In this document: piece by piece, positions 55,139 to 64,000 of the stretch
How positions within the stretch are numbered: position 1 is the first letter of the stretch
Layout of the letters: each line of letters starts with the position of its first letter
From: Eledone cirrhosa
Lineage: Eukaryota; Mollusca; Cephalopoda; Octopoda; Eledonidae
Assembly (NCBI GenBank): GCA_964016885.1
Contig: OZ024744.1
Span: 64,156,962 to 64,220,961, forward strand
DNA: 64,000 nucleotides
Reading direction: 5' to 3'
Notes under the pieces: generated by a model
Seen by the model: only the letters and a program-made list of their open reading frames with translations
Told to the model about the DNA's origin: nothing
Databases searched by the model: none
Position numbers and translations under genes: made by a program

Positions 55139-55354
55139 TAATGCAAATGCTAAAGGGTTAAATATATTTTTCGTGCTATTTCCAACTTCTCCTTTTCTCT
55201 ATATCCACTGTTTTGTATAGAACCTTACTTCCCTTTTCTAATATATATATATATATATATATACACATAGTAAAGGGCCAACTGGTGAGGAAATAACATC
55301 ACATGCCCAGTCGGCACCCTGTATCAAGACAAGAAAAGTAAACCTTTTCCAGAT

Positions 55355-55580
55355 TTAACCCTTTAGCATTTACATTACTCTATATACACTATTTTATTTT
55401 CATAGTAAAGGATTTACCTCACATAATTATCTCACATAATATCGAATCTATGAATTTTTGATATTTATTTTGAGAACAATACCTTAACATCAGTATGAGT
55501 GGCCAGTTATAGCCAGTTTGAACAGAAAGAGGTGAGAGAATTTTGGCCAGATATGGCCAGTTTAAATGCTAAAGGGTTAA
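55355..55580 (+). mobile_element. piggyBac-type MITE (TTAA family)
   Basis: TTAA at 55355-55358 and 55577-55580; ends ccctttagcatttaca and tttaaatgctaaaggg; full family body. One of the best-preserved copies. Confidence 0.87.
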
Positions 55581-55734
55581 GGTTCTTATAATATTTCATT
55601 GTTTTTTTAGGTTTACCGTTTGAGAAGCTCAGGCTGTCAAAACTGACAGTCCTTAGCAAAAGGTACATTACGGATTTTAATAAACCAAAACCAAATGAAT
55701 AAGGCCTCGGATTTTTATTTATATATATATATAA

Positions 55735-56068
55735 GGTAAAGAAAGGTAAAGACTCCCTTTGGTCACAAATGACCATAGGATTTGCATCTAGAAAGTTCCC
55801 CTCAGAGGCACAAGTGCAGGTAAGGTTGTTTGTGGAAGACCAGCAGTCGCTCATGCATACAAGTTTCCCCTTTCCACACCACTGATGTTGTCCAAGGGAA
55901 AGGCAAAAGCTGATGTAGCTTGGCACCAGTGATGTTGTAACTTATTTCTACGGCTGAGTAAACTGGAACAACATAAAATAAAGTGTCTTGCTCAAGAACA
56001 CAATACAAAGCCCAGTCCAAGAATCAAACTCACAACTGATTGTAAGCCCGACACTCTAACCACTGTGT
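55735..56068 (-). mobile_element. tRNA-derived SINE (family 2)
   Basis: The minus strand begins with a tRNA-like head (A-box-like 'agtggttagagtgtcgggct', B-box-like 'gagtttgattcttgg'). A conserved body 'cttgagcaagacactttatttta' follows, then a long 3' region to about 55735. A relative is at 21995-22260. Confidence 0.72.
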
Positions 56069-56085
56069 GTGTATATATATATATA

Positions 56086-56955
56086 CAGGGTGCAGACGAT
56101 ATGTGTTCGCAATTTTCAACTGCTAATTTTATGCAAATTTTTTTTACTTCCGTTGTCACTCTTGTCTTCATAAAAACAGTGACTATATTTCCATTATTTA
56201 TTTTCAGATTAATTGATTATGAATAATTTTGAACCTCCAAATTTGTGGAAGAGACACGGGGTTCTTCTTGGAATCTGCACCGGGAGGACAAATAAGACCA
56301 GAAGATCAACTCCCAGAACAACATGTGGCTCGCTGTCTCATCCAAAGACGTGGCCAGAGTCATGCAGACAAAGTTTTCAGCAACAACATTGGTCTTAGGT
56401 GTCATCAGCAGTCAAGGTGATGTTATGCCACCTCACTTCTTCCCTGAGGGCCTCAAGCTGAACACCGATGGCTACATCCGCATTCTGAGCGAGGTAGTAA
56501 AGCCCTGGATTGACCAGATAGCTGCAGATAGGCCGTATGTGTGGCAGCAAGACTCAGTGCCCTGCCATACCAGCCGAAAAACCCAAGCCTGGCTGTCAGA
56601 GAACTTCGTTGACCACACTTCACCTGACATCTGGCCTCCCAGCTCGCCTGACTGCAACCCCCTCGACTTCTTTGTGTGGGGCACAGTGAAACGAGACACC
56701 AACAGATCTAGCTGCAATACGAAAGACGATCTGAAGGCCAGGATCACAAGTGCCTTTAGGGGCCTAAGTTGGGGGATAGTGACGAGGGCCTGTAGACGGT
56801 TCCGAGGCCGCCTTGAGGCCGTCATCAAAGCCAATGGTGGGTTTATCAAGTGAGATCGAAAGAACCATGAAGACAAACTGACCCAAGTTTGATAAATAAA
56901 TCTTAAAAAATAAAACTACTGTGTTATTTTTTCCTAGACAGTCGTCCGCACCCTG
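56086..56955 (+). mobile_element. Tc1/mariner-type transposon, internally deleted
   Basis: Inverted ends CAGGGTGCAGACGA (56086) and TCGTCCGCACCCTG (ending at 56955) sit in TA repeats, so the TA target duplication is consistent. The length, 870 bp, is short for the class. The transposase remnant in the 56323-56853 frame has WQQDSVPCHTSRKTQAW (second catalytic Asp), PDIWPPSSPDCNPLDFFVWG (third acidic residue) and a C-terminal helix region. The N-terminal DNA-binding domain and first catalytic Asp are deleted or frameshifted (SAPGGQIRPEDQLPEQH lies in another frame). The element is non-autonomous. Confidence 0.88.
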
Positions 56956-56964
56956 TATATATAA

Positions 56965-57345
56965 AATCATCACGATCATCATCATAATCATTTGATGTTT
57001 GCTTTCCATAACAGAATGGATTGGACGTCATCACAGTCCAGGTCAGGTCATATTCAGGAAACTATGTTTTTGCTAGGAGGATCTAATCATCAGCATATAG
57101 GAGGAGCTCCCACAGATAACCAGTCTTAAATTCCTCTGTTGTAGCCTGGAGGACTATATTAAACAGGGGGACTTAGGACTGTGCCATGGTGGACTCCCAC
57201 CTGTACACTAAACACATCACTGTACTCATTTCCAACTCTAACCTTGCTGGTTACATTGTTGTATAGAGCCTATACAGTCCTCACAAACCATTCCTCTATC
57301 CTTAGTTTCCTAAGCAACCACCAAATAACAGTGTGTGGGACTCTA
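56965..57345 (-). pseudogene. L-A LINE with tail joined to RT core (large internal deletion)
   Basis: The antisense tail and 3' end (56965-57055) run directly into the RT palm, read on the minus strand as degraded FKTGYLWELLYADD and VGVHHGTVLSPLFNIVLQ. They continue to RKLRIEEWFVRTV and end near 57345. The thumb, finger and C-terminus are missing. Confidence 0.75.
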
Positions 57346-57349
57346 TAAG

Positions 57350-57455
57350 TCTTTTTTAGGTGTCACAACAAAAAGCACCAAGCCCATGCTATAACTTGGT
57401 TGTGTAGGTGTCACAACAAAAAGCACCCAGACCACACTGTAAATTTTGATCAGAT
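57350..57455 (+). mobile_element. L-A LINE 3'-UTR units
   Basis: Two units of 'gtgtaggtgtcacaacaaaaagcacc.agcc..' in plus orientation, without a tail. Confidence 0.6.
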
Positions 57456-57620
57456 GTCATCAACAGTCAAATTGAAATTGTACAAAAGTTTCTTTCATCC
57501 AAAGCCATAAAGAAAAACATAATCAGTACCACATAAAAGTAAGGCAAAATCAAGTGTTGAGAAACTGGCCATCAACAATGTACATGGATTCATGATGCCA
57601 ATAACGTATTCCATTTAATC

Positions 57621-57942
57621 CAGAGGTTCTCAAAGTGGGCCCTACGGATCCAGGGGGGGGGGGCATTCAGAAGGTCCAGGGGTCGCTGATGGGCGGTAGA
57701 GATGATATAATAGGATATTAAATATCAAATGACACATATATATAAATATAGTAAAATAAAAAATATATAATATTTAGTTATACATAGTATATATTATATT
57801 ATTTATTATATATAAATTAACGATTTTATTTATTGTATATTATTTACATTTTATGTGTAGGTAGGTCTCTCTGGAAATAGGGTTGGGGGGCACTGAAGGA
57901 ATCATGTGGCCGTGAGTGATGGCTAAAAAGTTTGAGAACCTG
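57621..57942. mobile_element. hAT-type MITE, 322 bp (second family)
   Basis: Ends CAGAGGTTCTCAAA and TTTGAGAACCTG are inverted repeats. The flanking 8-mers ATTTAATC and TTTTATTC agree at six of eight positions. The interior is AT-rich between G-rich subterminal blocks (gggggggggggg...). This type of TIR is widespread among hAT elements. Confidence 0.8.
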
Positions 57943-58009
57943 TTTTATTCTAACTAATTCATATTCTAACCAATTCTGCATTTTGCTGATATGAAATTGT
58001 AGAACATTT

Positions 58010-58545
58010 CTTCAGAACATTGACTGCCTGGAAACTGTTCAGAGACATGCAACCAAGCGAATACCCTCTATCAGGCATCTACCATACTCTGAACGCCTTG
58101 CTTCCCCGGGCTAGGATACATTGAAGCTCCGACATCTGGCAACTGACTTGGTAAACAACCACAAAATTATTAACCATCTTGCCAACAACAACCCTGAGCA
58201 CCTTTTTGAATTCCATGTGTCTAACACACGACGGCATGCATACAAATTCAGAAAACAGCACAACTCCCATGAGTTTCAGAAACATTTTTTCACACTAACC
58301 TGCATCAGTTGTTAGCTGTTGGGACACTACATCCTTTAAAACCTCCATACTTCCTGAAATTCGCCAACACTGCACCTGATGTCCCCCTCCATACACATAT
58401 GTATCTGTGTGTATATCATAACTCATACACTGTTCACTTTCCTGACATTTGTACATTACCCTATGTACTATACATGCACCTCTGATGAATTGTAGTGCAC
58501 CTGAGCACTGTATACAATAATTTCATTATCATTATTATTCCTTTA
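58010..58545 (+). pseudogene. CR1-like LINE, 3' fragment
   Basis: Frames match the copy at 9925-10650: RIPSIRHLPYSERLAS, LKLRHLATDLVNNHKI, VSNTRRHAYKFRKQ. A deletion removes the RVAEVWNKLP segment near 58300. The 3' UTR ends in 'tagtgcacctgagcactgta' and an (ATT)n tail. Confidence 0.85.
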
Positions 58546-58597
58546 GCTGGGTGAAAATACAATGTTCTACTTTCATTCTATATTGGTAAAGGATACA

Positions 58598-58812
58598 TTA
58601 ACCCATTAACATTTAAACTGGCTTTATCCGGCCAGAATTCTTCACATCTTTCTGTTCAAACCAGCCGTAACTGGCTACTCATACTGATGTTAAGGTATTC
58701 TTCTCAAAATAAATAATATAAAAATCTCATACATTTGATATTATGTGGGGTAAAGCCTTTACTGTGAAAATACAATAGTATATATAGAGTAATGTAAGTG
58801 ATAAAGGATTAA
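58598..58812 (-). mobile_element. piggyBac-type MITE (TTAA family)
   Basis: TTAA at 58598-58601 and 58809-58812. Reverse orientation relative to the copy at 55355. The ends are mutated (cccattaacatttaaa / agtgataaagga). Confidence 0.8.
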
Positions 58813-59119
58813 CTAGGTTAGCTTTGCTCTCTATTGAAAGAGTTTGTTACTGAGGTGGATTATAATAAAGTAATGAATAACTTTGATAGAATTAAGCCTA
58901 GACGAAAGAGACAGGCTGTTGCCCTTCTTTCACACACTTTCCCCCCATTGCTTCATTTTGTTTTCATTTTACATTTAAAATAAAAATAAATAAAACACAT
59001 TTTCATAGTTTTTAGATTTATGAACTTACTGTAAAACTTTGTTATTTTATTGTATTTTGATTTTAAATATAAAATAATCATCTTTGACTACTTTTAAGCT
59101 GTATCTTTCATGTAATTTG

Positions 59120-60500
59120 AAGGTGATATCTGACTTGCACTTGATAGGTTTGAAGCCGAGTGCTGCATGGCTGGAATGAAAATCAGTGCTGTGAAGACTG
59201 AGACTCTCATCCTTTCAAAGAAGCCAGCATACTGCACTCTACAAGTGAGTGGAGTTCCACTGAAACAAGTAGAGAAGTTCAAGTATCATGGGATGATGTT
59301 CACTGAAACAAGTAGAGAAGTTCAAGTATCATGGGATGATGTTCACTGAAACAAGTAGAGAAGTTCAAGTATCATGGGATGATGTCCACTGAAACAAGTA
59401 GAGAAGTTCAAGTATCATGGGATGATGTCCACTGAAACAAGTAGAGAAGTTCAAGTATCATGGGATGATGTCCACTGAAACAAGTAGAGAAGTTCAAGTA
59501 TCATGGGATGATGTTCATTGAAACAAGTAGAGAAGTTCAAGTATCATGGGATGATGTCCACTGAAACAAGTAGAGAAGTTCAAGTATCATGGGATGATGT
59601 TCATTGAAACAAGTAGAGAAGTTCAAGTATCATGGGATGATGTTCACTGAAACAAGTAGAGAAGTTCAAGTATCATGGGATGATGTTCATTGAAACAAGT
59701 AGAGATGTTCAAGTATCATGGGATGATGTTCACTGAAACAAGTAGAGAAGTTCAAGTATCATGGGATGATGTTCACTGAAACAAGTAGAGAAGTTCAAGT
59801 ATCATGGGATGATGTTCACTGAAACAAGTAGAGAAGTTCAAGTATCATGGGATGATGTTCATTGAAACAAGTAGAGAAGTTCAAGTATCATGGGATGATG
59901 TTCACTGAAACAAGTAGAGAAGTTCAAGTATCATGGGATGATGTTCACTGAAACAAGTAGAGAAGTTCAAGTATCCTGGGATGATGTTCATGAGTGGTGG
60001 AAAACAGGAGGCTGAATTAAGTGCAAAAACTGCAGGTGCTGGTGCAGTAATGTGCCAGCTTCAGCAGTCAGTAATCAGAAGAAAGGTAGGTGTAAAAGCA
60101 AAACTCGCTATCTTCAATTTGGTGTTCATGCCGACCCTTAACTAAGGTCATGAATCTTGGGTAATGCTGAAAGAATATGATCGTGAATGCAAGCAGCTGA
60201 AATGAGGTTCCTCCAAAGGGTCTTTGGAGTAATGTTACTCGATAAAGTGCGTAGCTCGAAGATCAGAGAGTCACTAAAGCTCCTATACTACGGGAATGTA
60301 GTTAGAATGTCTCAGGAAAGAACTGCCAGACAGATTTTACGTGCAAAAGTAATCGGCAGGAGACCCATGGATAACATCCATGAGCTTGGGTGGTCTAGCT
60401 TGGGGATCCAGCCAGATCAATTGGAGACAGTTGCTTCTGACAGGATCTGCTGGAAGGAGTCTGCCCCAACAGCCCTCTCAAGAAGAAGAAGACACACTTA
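59120..60500 (+). pseudogene. L-C LINE with a minisatellite inside its coding region
   Basis: Upstream of the array the frame reads MAGMKISAVKTETLILSK and VSGVPLKQVEKFKY, an RT thumb. Downstream it resumes with SGGKQEAELSAKTAGAGAVM, RRKVGVKAKLAIFNLVF and then, with frameshifts, FLQRVFGVMLLDKVRSSKIRESL, NVVRMSQERTARQIL and GWSSLGIQPDQLETVASDR. It ends near 60500. The catalytic RT motifs lie further upstream and are absent. The copy at 16292-17305 shows the same domain order. Confidence 0.8.
59261..59991. repeat. 43-bp minisatellite, 17 units
   Basis: The unit 'tgaaacaagtagagaagttc' + 'aagtatcatgggatgatgttcac' is repeated 17 times almost perfectly. Variation is mostly gttcac / gtccac / gttcat at the unit junction, with one gagatg and one atcctgg change. 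The unit derives from codons for LKQVEKFKYHGMMF of the L-C LINE. Because 43 is not a multiple of three, the array shifts the frame. Confidence 0.95.
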
Positions 60501-60619
60501 GTGTCGGCTTAATATTTTCTTTCGCTTTGATTCTATATTTTCATGTGAATTAGGTAATTAAATGTGTACAAACACACACACACCAACCACAACTAAATAT
60601 AGAATGATACGCGATGCCC

Positions 60620-61800
60620 CCCCCCCCCCAGCCTCGGCGGTCAGAATAGAGAAGGCGTTTCCCCGGAGGACAGCAAGGGAAAAGCCACTCCAACTCGCGG
60701 GGCTCACACATGCGGCTGGCCAGCCCAGCGCCTATGGTGGTGAGTAGGGAGGTAGCCCTAGGGCCATGACACCAGAAGTCTCCACTGCCAGGGGTACAAC
60801 CGCAAACCTGTCGGAGAGCGACCGGTATTTGAGGAGTTTGCCCACCTCAACCCGACGTGCAGCAGAACCCGGGTTAATCGCAGACTGCACCAGGTTGCAG
60901 CCGCAGAAAGTGTCGATGCAAGTGGCATCCCAGACGAGGGGTTTGCCACCGCGGAACGGGAAGATGGTAATGCCATCTGGCCTTTTGCCGTCCCCTCGAT
61001 CCAGCCCCACCAGCTCGAGCTGGGAAGGGAAGCCTGCAGCGTCCAAGCCATGCTTTATGACCTCGTTGAGGGCAGCATGGTGTGGAATGCGGCCGGCACT
61101 GTGGTGACAGGAAAGCTATTGGAGGCCGAAAGAGTCCACAGCGACAGTGGTGTGGCTGGCAGATCCGGAGGCCGAGCCTCAGGGAAATGCCAATGCGCAG
61201 GCTATTATTGTCTAGCTACGTGCCAGTGGAGAAGGAATGGCAGGGCATGGAGCCAGGCACCACTGTGGGGTTTGGAGGCCGCACGAAAACAGGCAAGGCG
61301 GTGCTGGCGCGAGAGCCTGTCTGAGGCCAGGCTGCACTGGATGGCATCCCAAGAGCTTTGGGGGGACTTGACGTCAACAGGGGGAGAAGGAGGAGGGACG
61401 TCTACTGGGCTGAGTCCCAGCCTGTCCCACGTCTCACAGGCGGCCTCACGTTCTCTGAACACAGACAGTTCTATTGCGTTTAGAAGAACCCTGCTGACAA
61501 GGACGTGGCACGAGGTTACCGATGAAAGAAACGCCGGCAAAGCCAGTGAGATCACGGACCGGAGGCCAAGGCCGCTAACCTGATAGGTAAAGTGGCTTGT
61601 TGCCATCCAATGCCGTCAAACTTGACGTTGCATATCCCCTCGGCTGCTGCTCAGATACATATATCGAGGTCAGTGAGGAGAGATGTGTGAGTGTAGCACA
61701 GAACGCTGCGAAGAGTATAGAGTAGCTTCGGCATGGCAAAGCAGTTCCTCAACAGAAAGAGGGCTGGGTGGTCGTCGATCAAGCCCAGTCGGCTGTATAT
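60620..61800 (-). pseudogene. Family R RT element, RT thumb to nuclease-like tail (GC-rich copy)
   Basis: Minus strand from 61790: FLLRNCFAMPKLLYTLRS and ICNVKFDGIGW, then frames with LALPAFLSSV, SSWDAIQCSLASD and SGAWLHALP. A knuckle remnant (CRCG near 61140, LSC), then AALNEVIKHGLDAAGFPSQ and RGDGKRPDGITIFPF followed by LVWDATCIDTF come next. The end is LSDRFAVVPLAVETSG. This copy keeps both parts of the PD-(D/E)XK-like motif. Stops and frameshifts are present. The region is clearly more GC-rich than its surroundings and has a C10 run near 60619. Confidence 0.75.
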
Positions 61801-61944
61801 GTGTTGTATTTTGATGGTATTTCGTTTGTGTTTGTAATTTCAGACTAATAAAAAACAAAAGAAATAGTATAAATATAAATTGTATTTATTTCTTAATTTC
61901 TTTCAATCTTTAGCTATAAAATTGCTCACTATTAATAATTATTT

Positions 61945-62078
61945 TTACCTTTGGCACAAAGCCAGCAAAGGATGAAAGGCAAAGTTAACCTCGGCGGGAT
62001 TTAAACTCGGACCGTAACGTTATGCTGCATAGCACGGGGTCTGACCCTCTACCAATACTGCCAACCCACCGCCCTTAT
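61945..62078 (-). mobile_element. SINE (family 1) with internal deletion
   Basis: Antisense 3' end 'ttggcacaaagccagcaa' runs directly into 'aggatgaaaggcaaagtta' and then the complete head 'ctctaccaatactgccaaccc'. About 40 bp of the 3' body are missing. Confidence 0.8.
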
Positions 62079-62127
62079 ATTGCTTAATAATAATATACCC
62101 ACCGCCTAAATTACTTAATAATAATAA

Positions 62128-62172
62128 TAATGTGTCTATTTTTGGCACAAGGTCAGCAATTACCCCAGCGCA
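62128..62172 (-). mobile_element. SINE (family 1) 3'-end stub
   Basis: 'tctatttttggcacaaggtc' then 'agcaattaccccagcgcatta' is only the terminal 45 bp. Confidence 0.7.
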
Positions 62173-62384
62173 TTAGACCTTAAACTTCGCCAGTTGCAGA
62201 TTGCGTATCAACATGAGATATTTTTCTCCACAAAGGTCGTTCACCAACAGCAGAGTTTAAAGAGCAAAGATCAAGTCCAGTCGATAGATTGACATTATCA
62301 ACCTATCGTTTTGGCTGCCGACCTCTGCTTCTCTTAACAGCCAACCTTCCTCCCAGGCATAACCTACTCACATCAAACCGTATA

Positions 62385-62760
62385 GTTTGAGAACTCTTGA
62401 CTTGACAATTGATGTAATTGGTCTAAGACTGGTAATGTTGAGCAGCTCACTGATACAGTTACGGTCGCTGAGCTGCTTGTCAGCCATAAGTCTCATGCCA
62501 ATCTCCAACTCACAATCTACAACCAGCAAATTGCTCAAGTTACAGAGTTTGTATATCTCGGTCACAAACTATCATCAAACAACAATGGAATGGTTGCTGT
62601 GGAGTATCACATCGCTCTAGGTTTGGGCAGCTTTTAACAAGAACAACCGGGCGAAAGCTAGGAAATTCCACAATTTATCATTCATCTGAACGTTATCTCC
62701 ATAATTATGTGGTTGGTGCTAGTACATCTCTCAACAAGATTTCTGTTCTGTTAACCTGGC
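62385..62760 (+). pseudogene. LINE RT fragment, fourth family
   Basis: One frame reads VEQLTDTVTVAELLVSHKSH, then IAQVTEFVYLGHKLSSNNNG, then VEYHIALGLGSFNKNNR. This looks like an RT thumb segment (V.EF.YLG pattern). It does not match the other LINEs in the window and has no catalytic motif. Confidence 0.6.
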
Positions 62761-62829
62761 TTCCACACACTGAAGCATTAACACTGCAGTAACTCAACCA
62801 CTCTTACAACACATTGGGGGGGGGGTGCA

Positions 62830-63427
62830 TTTACAACCAACAGAATAAGAAAACACGGAAAAATTAATTCAAATACAAACATTTTTATTGGTGAAGATTC
62901 TCATCCAACATCTGCTAACACAAAGCTCTCAACTAGCGTTTATGAACAAAAAATAACTAACACGTTATCAATCAAATACATGAAACTAAGAGAATAACAA
63001 TAATTATAGGTATATAACAAAATACTGGTGTGTATGAATACAACAAGACACTAGGTTGTGTATATAAAGTTTAATTAACAAGTTGCAGTTATGTAGAACA
63101 GAATGGTTGACAAGTCAATGAAAGTAGATGAAAGAATGAAGTAAAGTTATTTGTTACCGTTTTGAAGTTAGCTCGCAAGAGGCCTTGTTAGGGTTGCCAG
63201 ACGAACGCGCCTGGCCGAAGGGCCAGGCAGGTTAGAAGGCCAGGAGCCGAAAGGCAAATGAGAGGTAGAGATCGCTCTGAGTATCCCTTTTATAGGGTCT
63301 CAAGACGGAAGTGACAAAAAGGGTTCTGCCACCCCAACGGGAAGTAACTCCAGCTACTTCCTGTCTAGAGAGCGTGATGTGATCGTCACAACAAGGGAGG
63401 CAACTCTTGCTACATTACTCGCCGCCA
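62830..63427 (-). mobile_element. Candidate LTR (promoter and poly(A) signals)
   Basis: On the minus strand, from TGGCGGC (63427), there is a TATA box TATAAAAG (63294-63287) in a GC-rich context. About 400 bp downstream lies an AATAAA signal (62889-62884). This spacing is that of an LTR U3-R-U5. The right-hand start matches the TGGCGGC start of the LTR-like element at 46893. The other terminus is unclear (a G11 run at 62815-62826 lies near it), and I find no target duplication. Confidence 0.4.
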
Positions 63428-64000
63428 GATTTTTAAAACATAAAAATCGAATGAAACATATATGGAGTAAGATGGCAAGTATGTTACAGGCATGAAAATT
63501 ACAAAAAAAAAATAGTGTTTGCAATTAAAGGAAAACAGCAAAATATATGCATGCAAAAATCAATGATAGATATCAAGGTAGCCAACTGCTCTTGGCCAGA
63601 GAACGACTGGACATCTATCTATCCGTCACTCAAAGATACAATGTAATCAAAGTAAAAGAAGAGGTCAAAGTTCAAAATACAGTTCACATGTGTGCAATCA
63701 CATGACAGCAGGAAAGAAAGTGTGTTCCAGAGAATGAATGCAGGTGGTTTCTGGTCTGTGGTATAACGTGAAATTTCCAACCTCCGAAGGGATTTTCTCA
63801 CAGGAAAAGTGCTGCAAAAAAATATTCTCTGGCTTGTTCTGCTGGTTTTGGTTGTTGATGAAGCTGTGTTGCTGTTGATGTTGTTGTCTCGCGGAGTGAG
63901 CGTATTCGATGTTTAAATTCACAGTAAAAATGAGTTGCGCAAAGTGCTAGAAATAACAGCCAAAGTTGATGGTCGATGTTGGGAATGCGTTGACCTGGAA
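63428..64000. other. Unassigned; window end
   Basis: A 74-residue minus-strand frame (63922-63698) begins with Gln/Asn-rich sequence from a TTG/GTT repeat and has no recognisable domain. It might belong to a retroelement joined to the LTR candidate, but I cannot support that. Confidence 0.3.

Larger units (their letters stand above)
52875..55161 (-). mobile_element. piggyBac-type MITE interrupted by a SINE and a Helitron
   Basis: TTAA at 52875-52878 begins a reversed MITE. Its other end (aatgctaaagggttaa) is at 55146-55161. Between them the body is broken by the SINE and by the block containing the Helitron. A short triplication of 'tgtgagataataa' lies at 53208-53250. Confidence 0.7.
52700..55205. 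repeat. Right arm of the inverted duplication, with insertions
   Basis: Inverse of 48240-48655, expanded by a SINE (53021-53207), about 240 bp of unassigned sequence (53285-53526) and a Helitron-like element (53527-55138). The outermost match is 'gtgctatttccaacttctcc' at 55174-55193. Confidence 0.7.

Noticed and set aside
63698..63922. 74-residue Gln/Asn-rich frame on the minus strand
   Set aside because: The Gln/Asn stretch comes from a short TTG/GTT repeat; no domain, no splice or start context, and the window ends nearby.
1..64000. CRISPR arrays, operons, bacterial promoters or phage genes
   Set aside because: No such structures are seen. Repeats here are eukaryotic transposons and satellites, and the one host gene has spliceosomal introns.

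Overview
The window looks like a repeat-dense invertebrate nuclear region, most likely from a coleoid cephalopod and probably an octopus. Several things point that way: many copies of a tRNA-derived SINE whose 3' end reads 'gctggccttgtgcc...gtagaaacaattatt', which I associate with octopus OR-type SINEs; many EN-RT LINEs ending in (GAT)n; CR1-like, Penelope-like, Helitron, hAT, mariner and piggyBac-type elements; AT-rich sequence full of TA microsatellites; and one split host gene. The species is inferred, not proven.

The only conventional host gene I can support is MRPS12 (mitochondrial ribosomal protein uS12m) on the minus strand. Its first coding exon (26975-26903) holds a mitochondrial presequence. 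A 7.6 kb intron filled with retroelements follows, then a second coding exon (19290-18926). The two exons join through a split glycine codon to give 145 residues. The poly(A) signal overlaps the stop codon.

Layout. 1-8.4 kb: a double palindrome, a full/empty SINE pair, a hammerhead-ribozyme-like motif (1363-1432), two LINE families, an inverted-repeat element with a telomere-like core, and two pseudogenes of an RT element with a PD-(D/E)XK-like C-terminus. 8.4-18.8 kb: SINEs, piggyBac-type MITEs, a CR1-like LINE, a Helitron, and two LINE copies with 5' inversions. 18.9-27 kb: MRPS12 and its intron with nested LINEs. 27-32 kb: a minisatellite hit by several insertions and the likely upstream region of MRPS12. 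32-42 kb: a LINE split around a 3.4 kb head-to-head Penelope-like palindrome, then the most complete LINE copy (41815-38357, minus). 42-49 kb: degenerate LINEs, a tRNA-iMet/LINE-tail chimera, and a MITE carrying nested insertions. 48.2-55.2 kb: an inverted duplication around another long LINE copy, with a Helitron in one arm. 55-64 kb: MITEs, a second SINE family, a deleted mariner, a CR1 fragment, a LINE with a 43-bp minisatellite grown inside its coding region, a GC-rich RT-element pseudogene and a possible LTR.

Nearly all protein-like segments are decayed transposable elements, so I annotate them as pseudogenes or mobile elements. The most interesting points are the hammerhead motif, the Penelope palindrome, the tRNA-iMet/LINE chimera and the PHD-like zinc finger inside the LINE polyprotein.
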